Source: Diploptera punctata
Lineage: Eukaryota > Arthropoda > Insecta > Blattodea > Blaberidae
Assembly: GCA_030220185.1 (NCBI GenBank)
Contig: JASPKZ010009698.1
Coordinates: 55,177 to 119,176 of the forward strand
Length of the DNA stretch: 64,000 bases
Direction of reading: 5' to 3'
The position numbers and the translations under genes were made by a program. Position 1 is the first letter of the stretch. The number at the start of each line of letters is the position of its first letter. Positions 11,693 through 22,789 of this stretch are shown here, piece by piece. The notes beneath the pieces are model-generated. The model worked only from the letters and a program-made list of their open reading frames with translations, was not told the DNA's origin and did no database searches.

Positions 11693-11904
11693 GATATATA
11701 TATATTAATTGGTGTTTCCCGTATAATGTATCATATTTTTATATTATTATTATTATTATTATTATTATTATCGTATCATTATTGTTATTACCCTATAAAA
11801 TGTTGTTTGTACATGACATTTACATTGTTACCATTTATTGTATCTTTTAACTGTTATAATTAGTATAGGTATATCTATATTTGTCGAATATTTATTTGTA
11901 TTTG

Positions 11905-11953
11905 TGCTGGTTGAGTGGAAGAGAGGGCCTTATGGCCTTAACTCTGCCAGAAT
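11905..11953 (+). other. LINE 3'-terminal stem-loop
   Basis: AGGGCC-TTAT-GGCCTT forms an inner hairpin, flanked by CTGGTTGAGT and ACTCTGCCAG that can pair as an outer stem. The same layout sits at 2880-2925, 31570-31620 and 55175-55222 in a diverged family. Probably the site the reverse transcriptase recognises on its own RNA (inference from other LINEs). Confidence 0.6.
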
Positions 11954-11959
11954 AAATTA

Positions 11960-12016
<57 letters not shown>

Positions 12017-12055
12017 AGTTAAACCATTGATGAACTTAAGTTCATATTAGGTAAT

Positions 12056-12446
12056 TTCTTAGGAACATTTTTTGGACAAAAGAGAGATGCACAGGTGAAT
12101 GAAGGGGACTAGATAACAGAGTAAGTTATATGGTCTTTGATAGGAAGCCAGATATAATACGAACAATTAAGTCTCGTAGACTGTGATGGGCACGATATGT
12201 GGAATGAATGGGGAATGAAAGACGTGCATGGAAGCTTCTTGTAGAAAACCCAGAGGAAAAAATGCCCAGTTGGTAGACCAAGAATGAGATGGGAGAATAA
12301 CATTAACTATAATTTGAGGGAAGTAGATTATACAGGGAATGATTGGAAAATTTTAGCTCAGGATAGAGATGCATGGAGAGCTTGTGTTCCGCGCGGCAAT
12401 GAACCTACGGGTTCGATAATGATAGTGAGTTAGTTAGTTAGTTATT
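12056..12446 (+). mobile_element. LINE-A 3' end
   Basis: Plus-strand fragment beginning within the segment that reads LRKIFGPKRDE in better copies. It runs through GRPRMRWENN-like coding to the terminal GAACCTACGGGTTCGATAAT and a GTTA-repeat tail (12428-12447). Several frameshifts. It abuts the (ATT)n tail of the CR1/L2-like LINE. Confidence 0.9.
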
Positions 12447-12682
12447 AGGTAATTAACTAATTATTATGATATTTATATACTAGAATATTTTTAAAATTTC
12501 AGAGTTTCACTTTATATAACCTCGAATTTTGTATGTAATGACCAATTTGAAACATGAAAAATGAAGATGTTATGAAATGTGTACTTTATTAAAAACTACA
12601 AAGAATGTAGTAATCGATATACGAGGTATATAGCACTTTATATAGTAAGCCTACCTGTGGATAACAATCAATAATGATATTA

Positions 12683-13283
12683 CAGTAAAAGCTCCTTATT
12701 CGCGGTTCCCTTATTCGCGTTTTCATTATTCGCGGGTTAAAAAATTGCAACACAGTTCCTGTATTCGCGGCTAAAGAGTCTTTATTCGCGGATCTAGTCG
12801 GTATATTAGAAGTATTAGTATCCTTTATTAACGTATCGGCTACTTTTTTTACTGCGGCGGCGCGTACCAAGGCAGCTTTTACAACTAGCGATTCAAACAA
12901 AATGGACAAATTAATGTCAAAGTAGAACAAAAACGTATTGTCACTAGGACTAAAGTTCATTGTTAAAAGCCACCGCCGCCTGTATTTCACGTGCCGCAAT
13001 GTCCGTTGATAAATGCCGTCCTCGCCCTGATCGGTGTTTTATTGTTTCAACTTTGTATTCGTTGCCAATAATTTTGATTGAATAACGCGCGTCTCCTTCT
13101 GCTTTGTTGCCAATTTATAATGTCGAGTAAAAGGAAAATTTTTCAAAATCCCTCATTAATTTATTTTATTTTAATAATTTTTATTTTATTTTGGAACCTT
13201 GGAACGTATCCCCTATATTCCCATACAAATTATCATTTCATATTTGCGGAACATATCCCCCGACGAGTAAGGAGCTCTTACTG
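12683..13283. mobile_element. Tigger/pogo-like non-autonomous element, copy 1
   Basis: TIR CAGTAAAAGCTCCTTATTCG at the left and its imperfect complement (AAGGAGCTCTTACTG) at the right, flanked on both sides by TA, the target used by this superfamily. Length 601 bp. Repeated CTTATTCGCG motifs fill the left end. The minus strand 12999-12710 carries an open stretch ending TGTVLQFFNP, and the plus strand near 13119 has an MSSKRK-like start. Sister copy at 47694-48554. No functional transposase remains. Confidence 0.8.
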
Positions 13284-14113
13284 TATTGTAATTAAGGAAA
13301 GTCGCCTACACTTATTACAGAAGGGTTACTTTAAATAACTTCCGAGAATAATAAATAATCAGTAATTACCTAATTACAGTACAATAATATGAAACATTAT
13401 ATGCCAAATTACTTTTACTATGTAAAGAATTTTACATCAGTAAAAAGTTAAAATGGTCCGGACAAAAGGGCCTTAAGAAGCCTTTTGAAATTACATGAAG
13501 TTAAGACTTTTACTTTTGCAGATAATTGACACGAGATGTCAGCCCTGCGTTGATAACTCCTTTAAACCCTAGAAACACAATTTACTGATTTTCATTGATG
13601 AAGACTGAGTCAACTCCAGAACCATGGTTCCATCAAAAGGCCATACGCAGGTCTGGTTAAAAAAATTCTGAGCTCATCGGGCTCGAATCCGCGTTTTTGC
13701 ATACTAATTTCCAATTTCATTTGTGGTTAAGTATTCTGAAATAAATTAAATAAGTTTTTTTTTTATTATCTGTAGAACCTTAATACGTATCGGAGAACAA
13801 CAAAGTTAATAGCAAAAGATATCGAAGAATTATTGGTAGAGAATTGCTCGAATACTTGCAAAGATACTAATATCTGAGCCATATATTTTGTAAATTCTAA
13901 GGGTATAAACAAAAAATACGAATCAACTTGGGTTGACACCAAATAATACTCAGGCAGGTAAATTTGGAAAATATATGTGTTGAAGCAAGTAGGCTATGTT
14001 TTAGGAATACCAAATTTGATCCCTGATATCTTCTTCTTCCCCATCTTAGTTTAATTCCTCACCTTGTACATGTCCCACGCCGCATGAGCAATCACTGAAA
14101 TCAATACGAATTA
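13284..14113. other. unassigned AT-rich DNA
   Basis: No gene or recognised repeat. Short reading frames only. Confidence 0.5.
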
Positions 14114-14942
14114 CAGGATGTCCACAAAGTCCTGCTACCAAAACAATGTAACTTAGCCCTAAACTATTTGAGATAGAGACATGCTGTTTTTTGCATCGCA
14201 TTCTACATCTCTCAAAGTTTTGTTTACATTTGTTGCAGATTGTTATTTAAACGACAATGGCGACATTACAGGGGAAGGCGCAATATGTATGGTCGTAGCT
14301 AAGTCTGGTAAAATTACCAATAACTGTTCAGCGAAAATTTCCGCCGGCAATATGTAAGAGATCCTACATCCAAATCATCCATAATTACGTAGGCCGAGAA
14401 ATTTTTGCGGCTGGTTGCGTAATGGACTTGCCATGGAGTGGACGGCCAGGTGTGAGCCAAGAAAAACTATCTGACAATGTGCAACTTACATTTGAACTCT
14501 GACCTCAAAAATCGGTTCGTCGTGCTTCACGGGAAACTGCATTTGCCAAAATCAACCATTCATAAAGTGCAAATTATGAAAGCGTTGTTGCCAAACTGAC
14601 TTTCCTGGGCGTGCTGAATTTGCTGAACCGCAATTTACAATGAGTACCTGCAGAGAATGATGATCTCTCGTGAAGCGACTTTCTTTGTGTCTTGACATGT
14701 TAACCGCCATAATGTTCAGATATGAGGGTACTGGTGATTATCCAGACTCAACAAACCAACCATACACATTGGGCCTTTTGCTGTGGTTTTCGTCATGTGT
14801 CGTTTTAAATCAGGGCCTGTAACAAATGTAAACAAAACTTTGAGGGATGTAGAATGCGTTGCAAAAAATCGCATATATCTACCTCAAATAGTTTACGAGA
14901 TAAGTTACATTGTTTTGGTAGTAGGAATTTGTGGATACTCTG
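14114..14942 (+). mobile_element. mariner-like element with about 120-bp terminal inverted repeats, internally deleted
   Basis: Left TIR 14114-14235 begins CAGGATGTCCACAAAGTCCT; right TIR 14819-14942 is its complement with scattered changes. A TA precedes the left end; the right flank is TG, a likely mutated TA. Between the TIRs the plus strand encodes remains of a transposase. It starts MATLQGKAQYVWS (about 14256) and carries the helix-turn-helix segment with DLPWSGRPGVSQEKLSDNVQ (about 14425-14490), then VRRASRETAFAKI. Later pieces contain HVNRHNVQIW-like residues (about 14695-14725). The catalytic core is largely deleted and stops are frequent. Inactive itself; the matched TIRs would allow mobilisation in trans. 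Confidence 0.85.
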
Positions 14943-16513
14943 TGTATTTACCAAACTAATCATGAAGGACAAATTTTCCCAAATAAAATCAATATAAAAT
15001 ATATATCGTATCTTGAACCGGTCAAATACACATTCACTCCAGCTTTAATCTTGCTCCCCGATCTGCCTAGTCTCGTTGCTTCTACGGAGGAACTTGGCGT
15101 TTTCAGGGGAGTGGGAGGGGAGCTCCAAACGCTTGCGCGGGAGTAGAATGCATGCGAGAGCGTCCAGGAGTCCCGTTGGATCAGATTTTCCGTGAACCAA
15201 TGAACAGTCTTCATAAGCAAAATCATGTATACAATGACTACGTAAGCTAAAGAGAACGTATGCAATAAATTATTTCGTGGAACTTGGCTTCTACACGGCT
15301 TACGCGGTGAATATAAGCCTGTATATTGCATGTGAAAAATCAATTGAATATGTAAATAGTACTGTAAATGCCCTCCGACAGCACTATATGTGTATTTAGA
15401 ATTTACACTATTTTATTTATATGCGAATTTGTTAAGAAGATAATAAACTATGGGGTTTGATTTCAACACAATCCACGTTAACTGTTCACGGGCGGAGGGG
15501 AAGAGTTTTAGCGCTAGTGTCGCCGATCTACTGAATCTGTGGAAGGGATGTAGGAGAGAAACTGGTACATCCGATAGCGAATTGAAATTTTTCAACTTCA
15601 AATGTGGTGGGAGAATCTCTAAACACGTGTGAAAGATCTTAACATGGTTGTCAAATGAGTCATTTAAGCACGGAACGCTTAAGCGGTCGGATCATTTAAA
15701 ATCACAGTATTTGTTGTCTTTCTGTTACCAGTCCCACAATAAATCACAAATGGCAACATTTAATGAGAAGGATAGGAAGGGACAGCTCATTCCTAGACGT
15801 AAACCCAAAAGTAACAGGGTTGTCAAGTTAGTCATTGTGCCACTGATTGCGCAGAACGACGGATCATTAAAATACAGTGTTTGTCAACTCTCTAACTGCC
15901 AATCAAACAACATAATACAAAGGACAGGAAGTGGCAACATAGTAAGGAATAGAAAGAGAAAGAAGGTTTGTTAGTTAACATATTTTCCGCCTGCACAAAA
16001 CACTTGGATGGGTAATACCTAAAAATTTAAAACAAATGCAGGGGACTCGACCGATGTCATTGTCCATTCTACTAATAAATAAAAATGTCAGAAAACAGGT
16101 TCGGCAGAACGGAATAACATAAAAGTTATTTATATAAAATGTTTAAAATGGTCAGTTGTATATTAATTGTATTTACGCCGTTTAGAAAAAAAAGTAAATA
16201 TCAGCGTACAAATTTTTAAGCGATAGTAAATAAAACTACAAATAGTGTGATTATTCTTTTAAGTTGAGGGTGTAGTAGTTACACTTTGATAAAATGTATT
16301 TGAAACAAAATATGATGAATTTACAGAACTATTATTATTTAATTACAGTTCATCGAACTGAGACCTGAATTTAGTAAGTTTAGTAAGTTCATAATGTTTT
16401 ACTATAGAAAAATTGTACATTTTTGAAAATGCGGGTTCAGTTTATATGTACATGTTTTGTCGATTCCATATGGAATGGCTCTTAAATATTTGATAGATCT
16501 ATATTTCTGTAAT

Positions 16514-16516
<3 letters not shown>
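14943..16516. other. unassigned DNA
   Basis: Reading frames of 60-130 codons occur on both strands (for example 14960-15343 minus, 15648-15974 plus). They show no family resemblance I recognise, and on the minus strand they overlap plus-strand frames, so I do not call genes. A stretch at 15440-15560 is GC-richer than its surroundings. Confidence 0.45.
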
Positions 16517-16562
<46 letters not shown>

Positions 16563-16762
16563 GTAATAATAATAATAATTTTTATTTCTATACAAATTTT
16601 CTATGCCTAAAGTTTTATTTTCTTTCCACTCCATGTCCTCTTGTTCCCATTCCAGTTCTTATTTCTTGCATTCACCAGTTTCGAGGCCTTCCTTTCCTTC
16701 TTCTTCCAGGTGGACGCAATTCCAATGTTTTTCTTCTTGCATTAATAATAATAATAATAAAC

Positions 16763-16801
<39 letters not shown>
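16517..16801 (-). mobile_element. LINE-D'-like 3' fragment between two microsatellites
   Basis: The minus strand at 16745-16600 encodes LELRPPGRRRKGRPRNW and then MQEIRTGMG, the basic C-terminal tail typical of LINE polyproteins such as the one at 63560-63976. A (ATT)n tract on its 3' side (16517-16576) is probably its tail. A second tract (16741-16801) lies at its truncated 5' side. Confidence 0.7.
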
Positions 16802-17239
16802 TATTTTCGTAGTATAAGGATTTTTTTGGCTATTGTGAAATGTGCGGCTTCGTATATCCAATGAACATTTCTTATGTGGCAAGAACACGGGATGGCTTCA
16901 TCCGTCGTACTCACTGCGAGAATCCCGGGACTTCTCATTCTCGAGCTCTTGTTACCGCCTACGAGAGCGAGTGGGAGTAAAACAAAGTTTGACCACCTTT
17001 AATCGTATCGATGTTAGTTAATGCGGCACATGAACCATAGAATCAGCGAGTGACGTGTCTAGTCAGACTGACCCTGATGTGGTCAAGCGATGCCTTTGAT
17101 TATCTTCTTCCTCTGCAATAGACTGGTTAATTACAGTTTACAGTTATCCCGCACGCTTAGCAGGAAAAATGTAATTGCACAGACATTATAACGTGTTCGC
17201 CATTACACAATTCTTAATTTGCCATTTTATTAACCTAAA
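16802..17239. other. unassigned DNA
   Basis: No recognised feature. Contains a GC-richer patch near 16880-16980. Confidence 0.5.
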
Positions 17240-18760
17240 ACTACAATAACCGACTAAACTAATGAACACTGGCACTATTGAACCCGGAGATCCATAACAG
17301 TACGGATATACGCTCTTCATATATCCCTATCCTAAGTAATTTTTTTCAATAATTTATACTCTACAACTTACTTCTTTCAAATCATGGTTAATGTGACTCT
17401 TCACTTTATTCTTGACCTCTCTTCTGGACAATTTCTCTTTGGTTTTTCTTAAAGTTTTCACGCTTCTCTTTCATTTCCCTTTCGTATCACGTGTATGGCT
17501 ATTTACGAGACTTAACTATTCTTATTGTGCATAGTATCGGAGGATCATGTAATTCACTGTTTCTGTACTTATTTAGTCCAAAAATATTTCTAAGCACATT
17601 ATTCTTAAATAATCGTGATATTTTCTCCTCTCTTAAAGTATTTTGCATAAAAATGGTATATCTGGAAGAATCAATGTTTTATATATCATATTTCAGTTTA
17701 TTTATTTTTTTGTAAAATTTTGAATGACAAAAAGTAACTGTAATGCAAAATGCTTGCGTTTCCAAGATTGATCCTATGTTTAATAATTATTTCTAAACCC
17801 AAATTCTATTTATTATGATCCTATAATTTGAATTCATCATTAATTCAAAATTCCTTCATTTCTTTTCAAAGAGTCCATTCGCAATTAAAAAGTATTTCTA
17901 TGTGTGATCACATTTAACTTTATTGATATTTTCTTCCAATCCCAGTTTCTTAATATGTTGGCTTTTAGAATTTCCTTACTATCGCTTACTACATCAACTG
18001 CTATACCAATAGCTTTATAATACAATAAAGTTGTACACATCTTTATCCTCTAAAGATTTTATTGTATGCTCTAGTACAAAATTTAATAGCAGAGTGGATC
18101 TTCTTGTTTTATCCCGTTGAGAATTTCTAAAGTATCTGAAGACTGCTTACCAACTTGCACACTACGGTACTATTTAGACAGGTTCAAATAGGTTTAATTT
18201 ATGTTTTTGGAATTCGGAATTCTAGCAGGATACTAGACAATATATGTTTCCCTATAACTGAATTGTTTGCATTTCTGAAGTCTACATAATGCAGGGCTAT
18301 TCAGAAAGAAGGAAACAGACTTCAAACATTTAATTCTTCCAAACTACAAAAAATAGAAACACATTTCCAACGTTCCTGGAAAGAGAAAAGTATGAAGTTC
18401 CGATCACGACCGCATTGACGCTGTTGTTGTCATGTTGATTATTTATATCAAAGTGGCGACACAATAGGACGTTGGATTGGAAGAGGAGGAGCAGAAAATC
18501 AACTTCATCGCCGGTGGCCTCCCAGGTCACCAGACCTAACCCCGTGTGATTGTTATCTGTGAGAATACGTAAAAGACCGTGTTTTTATCCTCCCTATGCC
18601 TGATATTCTTGAAAATCTGCGACATCGAATTGTTGAAGCTGTGAATTCGATAACTAGAGTCTAGTTGATTCGTGTGTGGCAAGAAATGAGCCAATGTTTT
18701 GATATTTGTCGTGTAACACATGATGCTCATATATATAGTTGATATATAATGCGATCCCGT
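17240..18760 (-). mobile_element. LINE-A, old degraded copy split by a mariner element
   Basis: Minus-strand copy running from the 3' terminus (ACACTGGCACTATTGAACCC at 17269) through the reverse-transcriptase coding to the motif A region (CTGAAGTCTACATA at about 18280). Homology is interrupted at 18296 and resumes with TATAGTTGAT at about 18731. It is far more diverged than the copies at 18.8 and 59.8 kb, with many indels and no open frame. Confidence 0.85.
18297..18728 (+). pseudogene. mariner-like transposase 3' part inserted in LINE-A
   Basis: The plus strand encodes the end of a mariner-family transposase: GRWIGRGGAENQLHRRW, then PPRSPDLTPCD with the third catalytic Asp (about 18510-18545). 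It continues with VKDRVF, LENLRHRIVEAVNSIT and VWQEMSQCFDICRVTHDAHI (to about 18730). The left end starts GCAGGGCTATTCAGAAAGAA and could be a TIR remnant. The central part of the gene, including the first two Asp blocks, is missing. Flanked on both sides by one LINE-A copy, so it inserted there. Confidence 0.85.
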
Positions 18761-18782
18761 AAAACTGTAACAGTAATACTAC

Positions 18783-20256
18783 TATTACTACTTACTTACT
18801 TACTTACTTACTCACTGGCACTATCGAACCCGTAGGTTCATGGCCGCGAGGGCATAAGCTCTCCATACATCCCTATCCCGAGCTAATGCTTTCCAATCAT
18901 TCCCTGTATAATCTACTTCCCTCAAATCATAGTTAATGTTGTTCTCCCACCTCATTCTTGGTCTACCACACTGGGCGTTTTCCTTCTGGCTTTCCTACAA
19001 GAAGTTTCCATGCACGTCTTTCATTCCCCATACGAGCAACATGTCCTGCCCATCGCAGTCTACGGGACTTAACTGTTCTTATTATATCTGGCTTCCTATA
19101 AAGACCATGTAGTTCATTGTTATGTAGTCTTCTCCATTCACCTGTCTGTTCATCTCTCTTTGGTCCAAAAATTTTCCTAAGAACTTTATTCTCAAATACT
19201 CGTAATCTCCTTTCCTCCCTTAAAGTAAGAGTCCATGTTTCGCACCCATATAATATAACTGGTAGAATAATAGTTTTATATATTTTCAGCTTAACGTTTT
19301 TTGAAAGGAGTTGGGACATCAAAAGTCTCTGCAATGCATAATAGCATGCATTTCCAGAATTGAGCCTATGTTTAATTTCTTTGTGCATCTCATTCCTATT
19401 TGTGATTATTGTTCCTAGGTATTTGAATTCAGCCAATTCCTCAAAATTTCCCTCATTTGTCATTAGCTGTCCATTTCCATTATATAATGCATTTCTACGT
19501 GTGACCATATATTTAGTTTTACTGATATTTACTTCCAGTCCTAATTTCTTAGTGTTACTCAATAGTGTGTGCGTGTTGGCCTTTAGTATCTCCTCGCTAT
19601 CGGCCAGTAGTACTACATCATCAGCATAAACTAACAGCTTATTAATACCATTCAGTTGTAAGCCTTCCTCATTCTCTAAAGATTTAATGGCATGCTCTAG
19701 TACAAAATTAAATAGTAGAGGAGATAGTGCATCTCCTTGCTTCAACCCATTCTGGATTTCAAAAGTGTCTGAAAACTGTTTGCCTACACGCACCCTACTC
19801 TTTGTGCCATTTAGACACATTCGTATAAGTCTAACTAACTTTTTAGGAATTCCGAACTCCAGCAGGATACTATATAACTTCTCCCTCTTAATTGAATCAT
19901 ATGCTTTTTTGAAGTCTACATATAGTTGATGTACAGTACCATTATATTCCCATTTCTTTTCTAAAATCTGTCTTATACTAAAAATCTGATCTGTTGTAGA
20001 CCTGTTTCTTCTACATGCACATTGATGATCTCCTAGAATGTCATCAATATAGGGAGTAAGTCTGCTTACTAATATATTTGTTAGAATTTTGTACGAAGTT
20101 GAAAGTAATGAGATTCCCCTGTAGTTGTTGCAATCAGTTTTTTCTCCTTTCTTATAAATTGGTATGATAATTGATTCTTTCCATTCATCTGGAAGAGCTT
20201 CTTTTTCCCAAATCATACTAAGCAACCAGCGTATCTTGTCCATAAATTTACTACTA
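18783..20256 (-). mobile_element. LINE-A, well-preserved 5'-truncated copy
   Basis: From the TTAC-repeat tail (18783-18812) and terminal CACTGGCACTATCGAACCCG to the upstream reverse-transcriptase region at 20256. It is very similar to 59823-61300, base for base over long stretches, so both copies look young. The 5' end abuts TAC/AAT microsatellite DNA. Confidence 0.95.
18963..20256 (-). pseudogene. LINE-A reverse transcriptase (long open frame, frameshifted end)
   Basis: Minus-strand open frame of about 430 codons once the low-complexity lead-in is ignored. Order: DEWKESIIIPIYKKGEK and NNYRGISLLSTSYKILTN (finger domain); motif A YVDFKKAYDSI (about 19895-19925); motif B GLKQGDALSPLLFN (about 19708-19750); motif C LVYADDVVLLAD (about 19605-19635). 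Then NISKTKYM (about 19520-19545), the EFKYLGTIITNRNE primer-grip segment, YGCETWTLT, and the thumb/C-terminal RRLRWAGHVARMG. The frame ends at PEGKRPVW (18963) through a frameshift; homologous coding continues in another frame to about 18815. The catalytic residues are intact, but the copy lacks the endonuclease domain. Most likely RTE/BovB-like by motif style. Confidence 0.9.
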
Positions 20257-20313
20257 CTACTACTACTACTACTAATAATAATAATAATATAATAATAATA
20301 ATAATAATAATAA

Positions 20314-20347
<34 letters not shown>

Positions 20348-20362
20348 GCAATAATAATAATA
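20257..20362. repeat. (TAC)n/(AAT)n compound microsatellite
   Basis: ACT/TAC units pass into long AAT runs. It lies directly at the 5' end of the LINE-A copy. Confidence 0.95.
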
Positions 20363-20809
20363 TGACGCATTGTTGGACTTGCTTTTAAATTTCGCACAGC
20401 CGACGAGAGTCGGGACACCCCTTTTATGATGAAAGGATATTCGTGAGCTAGCGAATCACGAATCGGTGGTCCCACGGAGAAATTTCACCATTAACCATGA
20501 TGTCTATACCTCCATTCAGGAAAAGTTTTCCTCTCTGAACTTCCATTCGAGAAAAGGCTAAGACTGGCGTCCAGATTACTCCTATCCTCGCATATAAAAG
20601 GAGGTACGAGGGTCTAACCGGCCACTCATGTCCAAAGTCCAAATATGTATTAAATGAAGTCGTCAGCGAATGTAAATAACTGAATAATAAAATTAATTAT
20701 AAAATAAAATACCCTTATAGCAGCAAATTATTTACGTGAACACGGTGTAAAATATCGTAAAATAAATAAAGAAAATCGACTGTTTTCCATCACTTCCATT
20801 ATTCCTTAC

Positions 20810-20859
<50 letters not shown>

Positions 20860-21834
20860 TAACAGGGATAACAATCAATCCAACGAAAGGCTCAAACGGC
20901 AGCATTTAAGATTACATAACAAACTCAGGTTCCGATCAACTTATGTTGATTATTTGAGGTTCTTCCTGAATTCCTAGAGTTGTGAAGGCAAATGTTAGAT
21001 TGGAATTTCATTACCACGACACATTTCATAATATCATCAAATAAATTAAAAACCAGTTATTTTCTACATAAAACATAATGTAAGCGCACGTGTACTAGAA
21101 ACGCCTAAAATTCCTAGAAGCGATATGATCTTTCCCTGGATTTCCTTATTTGTCAAGGCAATGCTGGTTGGAATTTCATTACTAACATCCATTTCAGTGA
21201 TTAAAAATTAAAGTCAGTAAAACACAATAGAAATACAAAGCCACTTGGAAATATCTAAAGTCTCTAAACGCGATATGAATTTAGATGTTAAAGCATCTAT
21301 AAATAAGAATGAAACACTAATTAAATTATAGAAATAATAGTAATTAATGTCGTAATATATCATAAATAGGGCTGACTAAAAGTATGGGTTACAGGCTAGG
21401 CTTCATCATACTTAGACCTCTGTGTTTACAAGTCGCACGTTGACACGCGCTACTCGGGACAGACTTCTAGTACAGTCCCCTTTGAGTAAGAATGGAATCA
21501 TCTTTGCACAATTTTTGTTTCGGCATTCTGATACAACCACACGTCACGTAAACAGGTCTATTATTGAGGAGAGTCGAACATACACACTCTCCGCTCCGAA
21601 CAGGCAGTGAAGACGCTCGACAAAGACACGCATTTGGTAAACAATGTGCATAAAAATTAGTTACTACCCTGATACTTTTTTCAGCCCTAATCATAATATA
21701 ATTCGGGCGCTATCATATGATTTTAACGTTTTAGGCCTTTACACATTCAGTGCATATCAGGAAGGGTGTTTTCCAGGAATATTTAAGGAATACGATTTTT
21801 CTTTATTTGGATATCATAAACGATCAAATCTATA
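20363..21834. other. unassigned DNA with one (AAT)n tract
   Basis: An (AAT)n tract lies at about 20811-20856. Two loosely similar stretches about 170 bp apart (near 20960-21060 and 21115-21230: TTGGAATTTCATTAC in both) may be an old tandem duplication. No gene recognised. Confidence 0.5.
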
Positions 21835-22010
21835 ATTACAAGAAGCGATGGACTGAACACCTGCAACGAATGGATAACAACAGACTTCCGAAGCTGGCTT
21901 GGACGTACATACCTTGAGAGAAGAGATCCTGGTAGACCAAGAAAGCGATGGAATATTGAGCCGGAACAGATCATGGAGCCTATACCGTGAAGATGATGAT
22001 GATGATAAAC
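21835..22010 (+). mobile_element. LINE-C-like 3' end fragment
   Basis: The plus strand encodes NYKKRWTEHLQRMDNNRLPK, then GRP-type basic residues with frameshifts (CCTGGTAGACCAAGAAAGCG). It ends in a GATGATGATGAT tail (about 21993-22006), matching the tail type of the LINE-C copy at 29965-31022. Confidence 0.65.
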
Positions 22011-22052
22011 GATTCTCACTTAGGCTGACAATAGCACAAACAATTTACTAAA

Positions 22053-22400
22053 TACAGGGAGTCCACAAAGTACCTATAAATTTCACAGAAAACGTATATG
22101 TGATTCATTTCTGATATCTAGGCCTATCTAATGAAGATACTTCCGAATTGTTATCAATGCTGAAATAATCATGGTGGTGGAGGCCGTTTATGCGGTAAAA
22201 TTTATGCTGAACTGCAGGCTGTTCAGGAGACTGAACAAATTCAGTCGTACAGAATCTATACTTGATGAGCAATGAAGTGGAGGAGCTGAGTTCAGTCCAC
22301 AACTGATGCAGAGAGTAACGAGAGAAGTCCGAAAGATCCGCTCACGGGATGTTGCGGGATCTGAAAATTCCAAAGTCAAAGTGTGGACAAAGGCCCGATA
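22053..22400 (+). mobile_element. mariner-like element, 5' fragment
   Basis: Begins ACAGGGAGTCCACAAAGTAC, similar to the TIR at 14114. From about 22170 the plus strand encodes MVVEAVYAVKFMLNCRLFRR, then NKFSRTESILDEQ and GGAEFSPQLMQRVTREVRKI, the N-terminal DNA-binding part of a mariner-type transposase. A stop interrupts it. The catalytic part and right TIR are absent. Confidence 0.7.
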
Positions 22401-22789
22401 TGCATGATACGGCAGCGCATAAGAGATGTTATCAACATCTCCTATGTTACATGTAAGAGACCCATGCCTGGGGTAATATCCCCTTGTAAATGTTCCGTTA
22501 AACGTTGTGGCATTGGGAGCGGTGTGTTGAGATCTTAATCCACCTAAATAAATTGTTCACAGTCTCGCTTATTGTTTCGCTGAATGTCGGTGTCTTTGAA
22601 ATGTATAGTGTAATTAGGACGCTTGCCCAGATGATAGGATGGTTGCATCCAAATTCGATACACGCCGACCACATGTCACTCACGATATCTATAGAGGAAT
22701 AAGCCTAATTAAATCAGATTGGTTAAGAATTTCCAAAGTGGAAATCAGGGCCGACTTGGGATGTAAGATCCATAGGATAAATGGATGGA

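Larger units (their letters stand above)
9984..12015 (+). mobile_element. CR1/L2-like LINE, longest copy
   Basis: A 5'-truncated non-LTR retrotransposon. It comprises the reverse-transcriptase region (9984-11692), a 3' UTR with an internal (ATT)n (about 11738-11772), the conserved terminal hairpin (about 11908-11953) and an (ATT)n tail (about 11966-12014). It is related to, but diverged from, the family represented at 2838-4235, 31542-32200 and 54807-55240, which has TAAATAAATA- or ATCTA-type tails. A LINE-A fragment abuts the tail on the right. Confidence 0.9.

Noticed and set aside
14960..15343. 127-codon minus-strand open frame
   Set aside because: No start context, motif or family resemblance; GC-richer DNA tends to leave frames open by chance.
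16457..16938. Asn-rich and Ile-rich open frames on both strands
   Set aside because: Translations of (AAT)n tracts; the only real coding relic is the short LINE tail on the minus strand.
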